Positions 36,401-46,500 of a DNA stretch of 64,000 nucleotides are shown piece after piece. The stretch comes from Sipunculus nudus. Taxonomy: Eukaryota; Annelida; Sipuncula; Golfingiida; Sipunculidae. The stretch covers positions 66,599,916-66,663,915 of the forward strand of contig CM049315.1 in assembly GCA_026874595.1 (NCBI GenBank), in the 5' to 3' direction. The position numbers and the translations under genes were made by a program. The notes beneath the pieces are model-generated. The model ran no database searches. It worked only from the letters and a program-made list of their open reading frames with translations, and was not told where the DNA came from. Within the stretch, counting starts at the first letter, position 1. Each line of letters opens with the position of its first letter.

Positions 36401-37080
36401 GCTAAAATGGGCTGTTATGGCATATGACTAAATTCAGCTTCCAATAACTTAGCCAAAAGTCACTGAAAAGAGACCATTTGAACAAACTTCAGAAAACACT
36501 ACCCTAGGATCATTTCTGTGCTATATTAAACATTTTGGCCATATGGTTTCAGATAAGAAGTTTTTTGTAGCCCTCAGTGTGATACAGGCACTGATGACCC
36601 CGTACAAAACAGGCCGATGCAGGTGGCGCCACCAATACCTCAATTTCAGATATGACCTATGTGACCAACATTGGCATAAAATTTGGTGATGATAGCTCCA
36701 GCCGTTTTTGAGATTTAAATTTTAATATGCTTTTTTGCACATTTTACAAAGTTCAACCTCCTGTTACTCGGCCAAAAATCTCCAAACTGGAACCATTTGA
36801 ACAAACTTGAGAAAGATTGTTCCAGGGATCATTTCTGTGAAATATTGGACTATTTGGCTGGATAGTTTCGGAGAAGAAGAATTTTAGCTTTTTCCCTATA
36901 AAATCTAAGAAAATGCAGTTAGAAAAAAATAAACAAAATCCGATATTGTTTTTTGGATGACTGATTATTTGCAAAAAATGTGGTGATGCTAGCTATTGCC
37001 ATTTTTGAGATAGCTATGGTTAACGGACAGACACGCACGACGGACGACGCCGCACCATCGCACAAGCTCACAGGTTCGCT
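33482..37080 (-). mobile_element. Helitron-like element, family H4 (copy b), complete ends
   Basis: The 3' end (complement of CTTG at 33,482-33,485) has the AGGCCTGTAGGCCT palindrome and CACAGGTTCGC. The 5' end at about 37,066-37,080 has the matching GCGAACCTGTG, giving 11-bp subterminal inverted repeats, with a CGTCCGTCGTGCG-type run next to it. The interior repeats the order of copy a (compare 31,900-33,480 with 35,150-36,970) and holds H3c. It appears to have inserted into copy a. Confidence 0.75.
33655..34832 (-). mobile_element. Helitron-like element, family H3 (copy c), complete
   Basis: The complement of CTAG is at 33,655-33,658, with a GTAGTCG-acaag-CGACTA hairpin just inside (about 33,666-33,684). 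The 5' foldback (GTATCAGCAAAAAC-aga-GTTTTGCGGATAC on the minus strand) is at about 34,804-34,832. About five half-monomers with GGTGGCGCCACC or variants lie between. Immediately right of it the H4 host resumes with TGATTGTAGCTTGCACCACC, matching 5,829 onward. Confidence 0.85.
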
Positions 37081-37180
37081 AAAAAATGGTGATGCTAGCT
37101 CCTGCCGTTTTTGAGATAGCTATGGTTAACGTACAGACGACGCATGACGCCGCACCATCGCATAAGCTCATAGGTTCGCT
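37081..37180 (-). mobile_element. Displaced 5' tip of H4 copy a
   Basis: It repeats the last 110 bp of copy b (GCTAGCTCCTGCCGTTTTTG through CATCGCATAAGCTCATAGG). Joined to 33,481 across copy b it restores the order seen inside copy b itself, which identifies it as the other end of copy a. Confidence 0.7.
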
Positions 37181-40100
37181 AAAAAATAATACAAACCTCA
37201 AAAGAAAATAAAACACAGACATATTAGGGATGCAGTAAGCTTTTTTATTTACAGCTAGTAATAAAATACAGGGGTAGTAACCCTGCCTCACTACACAAAG
37301 ACAGTACTAAACCATCGGGAGATTAACAAGACAGACACATATACAGACAGACGATCGTCACCATGATCTGGCAGATGACGTCGTTTAATAACATGGCTGC
37401 AGTGCTGGGCCTGCTGCTTTTGTATTCATGGTGACAAATTAGCATAAAATTTATGGCCAATCTTAGAACAGCAGTGAAGTCGTAAACTTCCAAGTAGTCA
37501 TGACGATGTACTGTGCTACCAAGTCAAGTAAAAAATATACTGCGACCTGTTTAACACGTTAGCTGCCAGTCACGACCAGTTTTTAAGTTAATTTTTGTTT
37601 TGCTCTCAGAGCTAAAACAGGTGCTTTACTAACAAGAATTTGTGATAACTATTTTCATGATTGGAAAACTGATATTGTAAAATACTATACTAACTGTCAC
37701 TTCCATCATAAATTATTTTTCTACACACTCAAATAACTGTTCTTAAAGTGGAGTAACATATATTTAAAAAATCTTATTATTTCCTTCAAACAAAATGTCC
37801 AATAGACTCACTGCCGACACTGTTTGGCCACTTTCTGTTCAAACAAAACAAAAGCACCGCTTTGACCAGACACTTGGGCTGGTCTCTGTTAAGCAACTCG
37901 TATTGTGTTATATCATACATCAGTATTACATACACATCACTATTTTCACGCAAGACCAAAGTCAATCTAGTAAAGTATTTGTTGTTTTATGAAAACTCGT
38001 ATCTAAAAACCATCTCTGGTAAAAAAAAATAGTTATCACATCAATAAATTGAGAAAAGGACAAAAACAGGATGCCTTACACTGCAGCCATCAAACCGTGA
38101 CCACAGCTGAGAGATCCACCGATAAAACTCGTTCAAAAATTCCTCAGGAAGAATCACTCTGTCATAACACACAAAGGCAGGGTTTCACATTATGAGTGCA
38201 GTACATTTTGTCCAACATTGAGGAGCTAGGCTTCATTTACAGAATTCATTTCATAGTCCTGCCTGTGATTTTGAGATTTTATTAAATATACTGTAATTCC
38301 ATACCTGTGGTTTTACACTAAAAGACTGACCTAAATCTAAAAAGCTGATAACTGAACGGTTAGAGAAAATAAGACTATATGATGGGTTCACTGTTCATGC
38401 ACTGTGTGCCTTAGAATGTAATCTTAATATCTCACTGTCCTACAACACATCAAGGAATCTGATATGATATTTGAATACTGTTTACAATTTTCTCTCTGAT
38501 TACATTTTGCATTTTTTTAATAAATATAATCTGACAGGTATGGAAGTACACAATACTTTCACATGTAACTGGTGACAATTAGATTTGTTTAACCCTCGTG
38601 ACAGGTTCATACAACTCTGGGCTAACCTGTATATAAACATATCTCCACTTGCCATGTGGCATAAAAAAGATGACTAGTTTATTTGGTAGGATTTCAAAAA
38701 CAACCTTCTTTGAATTGTTTATCTTATGCAACATTCAGGTTCTTCTGTAGCTCCTGACAGTTAAAATACAAGAATAGAGCTTGCTCATATTGCACGATCA
38801 TCTAACACAGTTTGACAAAATTAAGTTTGACCCATGGCATAAAATCCAGCACATATTTGATTAAAATCCTGATTTACATAGACCACAAACCAGAAAATAA
38901 AGTTGTTATGTATCAGAAACAATTAAATGCATTTGAAAATCCTTGGCTGGCTGTCTAAGGACAACCGGCCGTAGTTAAGATCACAGATGGTTAATAGTGG
39001 ATTAGCTCCACATGGCGCAGGCCTGCCATCCACAACCTGACACCCCTATACTACATGGTCTTGCACATTTTACACAACTGGAATGGACCATTGATGATGA
39101 AAGGGATGTACAGATATTTTTCATTTAAATACATGCATGTTACAACTCAATGGGCCAAATGGAAACATGCTTTATTTAAGTAACATGCTCACAGAATTTC
39201 CACCTAGCTCTCCCTTTATTTTACAAAATAATTGATCTTTGTTTAAGAAACCACCATGAATGAAGATAACATCTTTAGAAATACATCACACTCACCCACA
39301 ACTGCAATGACAGCTGTGCCGTGTCAGAAAAGCCTCACAGACACAACGCAAGGGGTTCAGCTGACACCTACACTGAGAATAGACTTGAAGTTCGTATTAT
39401 GCCATCCTCTATCTTATATTGACTGTAAAGCCATTTCGTAGCTAGAAACCAGAAACAGCTATCACGCTCTCAGAGAGATTGCAGTTTCTCTTAAACAGGT
39501 CACAATTCAAGGTCAAGAATTTTAAGAGTATCCATTTCAACTTGTTTATACTTCAACAAATAAGCAGGTTACCATTAATGTTTAAAAAGACCCCCCCTGT
39601 ATAAGGCTTAACCAGCAGGTCCCAGCTGTAGTGTTGAGTTACCTTGTCCTTTCTAACCAGGTCAAACCATCAACCCTGCTACTAGGAGTGGCTGCCTAGC
39701 TTTGCATGGAATTGCAGGGACTTCATGAATATTCATGCTGAAGCTTGTGCACATATATCTGAATAAACAGCTAGATGAATATGCATATGCAGGCTCATTT
39801 ACATATTATAATAATGAACCCGGCTCAACAACTGGCTGTTTGCATTGATATGTTGCTGTGATGTTTGGTCACCCATCATTTCATCAAAAATAACCCATTC
39901 ATAAGCTACCTTTCAATATCACGAATTTTTCTTCTCTGTCAATACTCTCAATCATGTATTTAATCTGTTCCCTTGAAGTCTACTCTTTTCCTACACTCAT
40001 TACATGGTCGTTATATGCTACAATGGTTCGGAACTCCTTCCACTGCTTGCTATAGATGAATTTGCCTGGCTTCAGCACCAGGCAGTTGACACCAGGCTGG

Positions 40101-42369
40101 GAATCTTCACATCAGTGAGCATAGGTACAACAGGTTTCATACTTGGATGCCAAAAACCGTCTCATTGGTCTTAACCAGGCATTATGGAACAAATGCAGCA
40201 TATGACCACTGTGCACAGAGTGTATTCATATCCATTCAACATTTTTCTTTCCATCATGCAAATAATCATTTAAACACCATCAGGCAGTATATAACAGACT
40301 GATAATACAGGCTGGAGTTAATGCATGTAATTTTACAATTTAAAAATGACAACTCCTTACTAGCATTCTAGAATTCATGGAAATGCCTCTGATAACTGAC
40401 GATAATATCAAAAGGCAGCTTATTGCATGATTTGGATCTCTCATCCATATAATAGTAAAATTCTTTCACATCTACACTCAAAACACCAAAACATCTGGAC
40501 TGGTTATATAATCTGCCCCTGCCTGACCACCCTAGACCAAACACGACAGATATCGACAGTATTTTCACATTCTAACCCGTAGACTGCAAAACACATGTCA
40601 AGATCCTCCTTGCATAAAGTTGTATTAAAAATATTTGGGTTTTCTCTGCAAAACGATAAAGCAAACATGTGATAACTACTTGTATTTGACTACATACTTC
40701 CTTGGACAGATATTATATGGTGTTTATGGTATTTTCAAATCAAAATGAACTCTGGCATTCATCAGAAAAGATATGCAGAGAAACAATCTGGCTTAATATG
40801 CCAAAGAAAAGGGTGTTGATAAATTTTGAAAATGCAAATAAAGAATAATACCTAAAGATAAACATATTAAGTCAAGCAACTGTTTGTGGAAAATAAGGAA
40901 CTTTGATTAAAATATGTTTAAAAAGGATGTTACTATTATTAAAATACACATCTTTAAAAATTCTCAAAATTGTACAAAACTGTACAAGTATCACCTGTCT
41001 GTGTCAACCTAAATATAGTTAAGCAAGGATAACTAACTCTTAACATCACCTTTACCATTTCGGTCAACTTTCAAACCTCCTCCATGTCAGCTGTGGCCCA
41101 TTATGTTTAAAAATACAAAAGCACAAGTCTACATTAAACACAGGAGAGCAGTCAAGACATGCAAACAATCATGTACACAAAATCCTCATCTCACTTTGTG
41201 TGAGAATTGATCAGAAAATACAAAACAGTATGGCCCCATAGCTCTGCTGTTTGTGTGACTCCGTAATCTAGCATTCCATAATCTAGCGTGCTATGCATGG
41301 CATGATAAAAACCAGCTGATATTTGTAATTGATTTTCTGAACGGATTAAAACATTTCAGTCTTCCATATTGTCCGGTAAATAACCTTTCCACCCAACTCT
41401 GCCACGTATCCGCAACCCCCAACTGCATATAGCACAGGCAAATAAGCAAATGTACAAAAACAAATATTGTGCAAATAGCACAGTGACTGTGATGAAGTTA
41501 AGCTGCATGTGACTGGATAGTGTGACTACTAAATGGTCTGGTCATCAACTTTAATCAGAAATGCCTACAGACTAGCACAGCTAAAACAAAAGTGCTTCTG
41601 GACAATGGTTCCCAATCTTCCCCAACTCTGAGACTCCCATGCATAGATTTGGTTTTAAGCTTTTGGTAAAAGTTTGCAGAATCTTGTTTCCAAAAACTTA
41701 TTCTTTTCTACTAATTCTGCCTAAGCTTAAGCATTTAAAAAATATACTGTCTGGTGTCTAATGCCATCAAAACCACACAAAATATATGCTGATTACACAC
41801 AGAAAGCGGGTTTGGTTGTACATGGTAAAGAGATCATACTATCTGGCATGATGGGTAGCCAGGTCTGCCTAATTGGTAACGCAAGGTTTGAAGAATATTG
41901 TGCAGCAGCACAAAAGGTCAGCATACTGGTCAGCACCTCAAGCTCAAGCACCTGATCAGCATGAACTAAACTTCATCATCATTTGTGCTACAGAAACTAC
42001 AGTAAACTGGACATGTTATGTTTATAATGCAGCTTGTTTATCACAGCCACTGTGTACATGGAAACCTTTGCTGCCTTTGACACCCTCGCCAAACCCTTGG
42101 TTTGGTTCAAGAACCAAGTTGTGCGACCATACACAGCGAAATACACCATGACATCCGCACTGAAACCTGTGGCTATACAAAGCAACTAGTAAGCTATCTA
42201 TAAAGAGTTTTGACACAAGTAATGAAAAGTCAAACCATGGATGGATAATCTCCCTGATTGGCAATGGTATGATACACGTGTTCCTCTTGATCACTAACAT
42301 AGCAGCAGAGTCAGAAAAATAAAGAAACCCTGTCAACAGGTTGGTAATGGACAGCACTACATCTGTATC

Positions 42370-42480
42370 ACTGTAATGTAGTTACACTGTAAGATAGTTA
42401 CACTGTAGGACAGTTACACTTGTAATGAAGTTACACTGTAATGTAGCTGCTACAGTTACATCGCAATGTAGTGGTACAGC
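42370..42480. repeat. Short tandem repeat of GTAGTTACACTGTAA-like units
   Basis: About six degenerate units of 15-20 bp (TAGTTACACTGTAAGA, CAGTTACACTTGTAAT, AAGTTACACTGTAATG and so on). Confidence 0.7.
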
Positions 42481-43067
42481 ACCAATATCTAGTTAAACTG
42501 GCATGAAGACACTTCTGTACAGCCCTGTAAATTACTATAACATTCTGAAAATACAAGTTATTGTTACCCTTTACAAGAACACTTGAAAATTTCAATTTTC
42601 TATCGACTTAAAACCTATAATCACAGATTTTTGGGGCAAACATATTCTACCAAAGGACTACCAAAATTTGCAACTGTGCCCTCGGCTTAATACAGATCTT
42701 AAGCTGCTTTTTTTCTTGAGAAAATTAAATTAATGAGCAGCATGTTGATTGAAAGCAGTTGAATTAGAGCAGTTGTTGGCTTGTACAGTGAATAATAAAA
42801 ATAAACTAACACATGCCTGTTTTGATAGAACTAAAGCAGTTGCCAGGTAGCACAGTCTACAAGAAATCATAAAACACTGAAAACAATCAACCACTTGGTC
42901 ATATTTCCATTTACTGATATATTATAAAACCAGTAAAGAAATTTTCAGCTCAAAATCAGCTTCTGTTCCTTATTTTAGTTCCAATGTGAGAAAGTGTTCC
43001 TCAGAATACAACTCTTTGCCCACCAAAGACCTTTCATTCTCATATATGCATACACTGACCTTTTGCT

Positions 43068-43069
<2 letters not shown>

Positions 43070-43137
<68 letters not shown>

Positions 43138-43140
43138 TTA
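43070..43140. repeat. (TA)n microsatellite
   Basis: Nearly uninterrupted TA dinucleotides, one ATAAATA break near 43,098. Confidence 0.95.
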
Positions 43141-43381
43141 TATACATACACATGCTATTTTCATCTTAAGCACATTGTACAATTACCAAAGATGAAATAA
43201 GCAACTGGAGGTGAAAGGTTAATGTATGCATAGTAAAATCAGTTTCTGGTAGGTAAAGGGTCAACTGTTCATCAAACAACACAGAGTGGCATACATGTTA
43301 TTACAAAACGAAGATCTCCCGGAAGGGGGATGGTGATACTGATCAGCGTTGGGGGCGCTAGATATCTGGCAGAGCGTGGCG

Positions 43382-43579
43382 TCAACTACTGTTACTGTTG
43401 TTGTTGTTCGTACTGGATGCCGGAGGTGTGGACTCTGAGCTATTGGCAGTTGTGTGCGAGTTGTTGATGTTACCAAAATTATGGTTGTCATACGCCGACC
43501 CATTGGACACATAGGCATTTCCAAGACCATACAAATGTCCACAATACTTGGCATCATCAATGTTATCCTCAAAAAACAT
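43382..43579 (-). CDS. CNOT7: CNOT7-like coding exon 6 and stop
   Basis: 66 codons including TGA (43,382-43,384). It starts MFFEDNIDDAKYCGHLYGLG and goes on with a low-complexity tail (HNFGNINNSHTTANSS, ending in STNNNNSNSS) longer than the vertebrate one. Acceptor ACAATTTCAG. Confidence 0.95.
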   Translation of the reverse strand: MFFEDNIDDAKYCGHLYGLGNAYVSNGSAYDNHNFGNINNSHTTANSSESTPPASSTNNNNSNSS

Positions 43580-46500
43580 CTGAAATTGTAAACACAAAAA
43601 ATTTAGTTCCTTAAATACTTTTCATTATAAAAAAATATGAGACTGCTCACATATACAACAAGGGACCCATGGGTCATGCTGCTAAGCTTTAGTTGATGAA
43701 TGTAAAAATCTGAAATAATAACACATGGAGATAAAGTTTGAGAGGAAGTGGTAATATAGGCCATGGTTGGTTGAGTAAGAAATTGTTGCAAATAATATTT
43801 TGTGGATTTAACCATGCGTTTCCTAATGTTGAAACTAAAGCATGTGAGCAGTTTGTGAGCATAGATCTGTACTTATGCCATGATCACTGGTTGGCTCTTT
43901 GATAAGATGTTGACAGTTCAGCAGTTCACATATTACAATTATATCCTATTTTTTTATTATACCACTTTTTTAAATTTTATAAATGAATACAGTTGCAATA
44001 TAAGTAATGTCCCTAATGGACAGGTGCAAGGATAGTGTGAGTTACAACATCTCTGCATGTACCGCCGCCTTAAAAACAAACTCAAAATCGAAAATCTCGA
44101 CTTTTTTTCTGAACTCGGGATGCAGCCATAAATAGATGGTTTATCAGAAATGAACTGTGAGAAGAACTCACTCCCGGACATGGCGCTCCTTTGGGCGATA
44201 ATAGGAGATCAAGCACACCACAGGGAAATACTCTTTGTAGTCACAGATTTATTGTTTAAAATTGTATAGTCTAAATGTTCATATAAAATATAATAATTAT
44301 ATGCAATCAATTATACAATAACAATAAACATTGAACAATAACAACACTTATTACGAGATTAAAATGAATGAGATTATTCATGGTGAAGACTAGTGGTGAC
44401 GTCTGTTGGAAAAATCGGTATTACCGGTCATACCTCTGACGGAGCTGAATTGCCCTGGAATCTATGTTGTTCATAAAAATGATTCAGAAAATCAAAATAT
44501 GTAATTTAGAACACTATGAAATCATAATAAAAGTTCAAATTTAGCAGGTACTTACTGACATTTTTTTATAATGTCCGATACATGTACCTCAATATTGAAT
44601 AGCCCATCTTCTCGCCCCCATGTCATGTTTCTGGAAAACCTTCATCCTTGAATGCGTATAGCCCGGTCATTTACTTCTGTTTAATCTTTGTTTTTTTTAT
44701 ACAATCACAAATATATTGTATGAATCGAAATAGTGTTAGAGGGGAAACCCGCTTGTAGATATAAATGGTAGAACATGTCACTACAGCCGATGGAATTTGG
44801 TGAATATACAGATTTTACATGCCGTGCTGTATTCTTGTTTGCTACTGATTTTTCAATATATTTTGTATATAAACATTCTGCTGATCCATTTAAAGTCACT
44901 GTATATTTTAATTCTAAAAGTAATATTTTGAAATCTTAATCTATGATGAAAATTTCATTTCTTGAATTACTCGGAAGATTCGAATCATTTTCATACCGGT
45001 AACTTCGGTATTATCATCGTCACATTGTTCGTTGACATCGCTCCATGTCACAATTTGCTGATGCATTTAAAAACATAGCTGGTCAACTCAACTAAATATT
45101 AAAATAACTGAAGTTACCTTGTCGAGATACGCACGTATAGCAAACATGACGCGTGAAAACGAGTGATTTTGAAGTGAAATTAAAATGGCCGGTCGAGGTA
45201 AGCAAGTTTTTTTCCTCAAGAAAGTGTCCGTGTGGGGAGCCATCTTGTCAAGGTAGCGTTCGCGCAAGGCACACTGTGACAAAATAGGTGGCTGTTCTGT
45301 TTACCACCCACCGCGTACAGCCGTTCAAAATATTCTTAGCAGAACACCAGGGCGTTTCAGCACATGGCGGCACTCAAACTTGATTTTAAAACGATCGTCA
45401 GCCATTATGCGACTCTTTACGATGTCAGCTTTTTATTCATTTTCCTTTCTAAACAAATAACGTTGCTCAATAACGCTACAAATGAGTTTAAAGTAGGCAT
45501 TTATTTCAATGTTGCTTGACCATGCCCAACAGGCCGCTGTGTTACAGTTGGGGTGTTTTAAACGTATTATTTGGTGATAATTACCAAGATTTTTTATAAC
45601 AAGTTATATATCGCACCAAAGATATACATGTCAAGGTTCTAGATATAAATTTTTATATGTATACCACGAGCCGTGATTAAGTTCCTGCAGGTTGAAAATC
45701 TGACAGTCTCAGCAGTCTTAGCCATCATGTCGCCCCCTGAACGCTACTGCGTGATGGTGCGTAATAGTGGATAGTATTCAGGCTTTTTGCTTCAATAAAT
45801 GTACATATAAACCTCAATTCAGTGTTCATACTATGGTCTTTTACATGCAAAGAAGGGTGTTGATGCATACAAGAATCGTTTTGCGTAACCACCATTCAAA
45901 CGAAACGATCGTTCGGGGAATCTTTCTTTTTCTGATAAATGCCTGCCAATCCATGTGCAAAAGTCATTAGGGACAAAATATCTATATTGTCCTTATCTCA
46001 AGCGTTAAATATGTTTAATATACGTAATCTGCCAACATATTTAACCTCTGTAATTAATACTTTTTTATTCTAGTCTTCATTAAAGCAGCTATGTCGTGAT
46101 TTATTTTGCTACGTGCAACTAATTATCTTACCCTCAGGCCAGAGACGGAGTCGGGGTGCGGCCTTTAAGGGGGGTTTTGGGTATTTGGACCTCAGTGGGA
46201 GCTCCTTTAAGAGACGTTGCAAACTCAGGGTGCAGCTATAAATAGACGTGCGGCCATAAAAACCAAGATTTACGGTATATACAGGATATAAAATTTAATT
46301 CAACAGTGCTTGCAGGAAAAAGTTCAAGCAAACCTGTTCAGTGGGATACATAACATGCTTGACCATTATTTGAAAAGTACTTGCTCACTTTTCAAGTATA
46401 TGTGTGACATGTTCATGTATAATGTAAGTACTAAACATTTTGGAACTGAGTATAAGCACCATTAACACAAACATCACTCCCTAAATACTGGCATGGATGC

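Larger units (their letters stand above)
37190..43381 (-). other. Unique sequence below the CNOT7-like stop codon; possible long 3' UTR
   Basis: No transposon and no domain-bearing open frame are visible in 6.2 kb, unlike the sequence on its left. The complement of AATAAA is at about 37,243, close to where unique sequence begins, with further candidates near 38,278, 39,170 and 39,214. A long 3' UTR would be in keeping with vertebrate CNOT7, but the transcript end cannot be placed from sequence alone. Confidence 0.3.

Noticed and set aside
41761-42357. Cluster of 60-110 codon frames on both strands
   Set aside because: Mutually overlapping, no domains, in the likely 3' UTR or intergenic stretch.
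44040-46280. Similar stretches near 44,110-44,150 and 46,220-46,270 (GCAGCCATAAATAGA / GCAGCTATAAATAGA)
   Set aside because: The shared part is short and its boundaries could not be traced, so I did not call an element.
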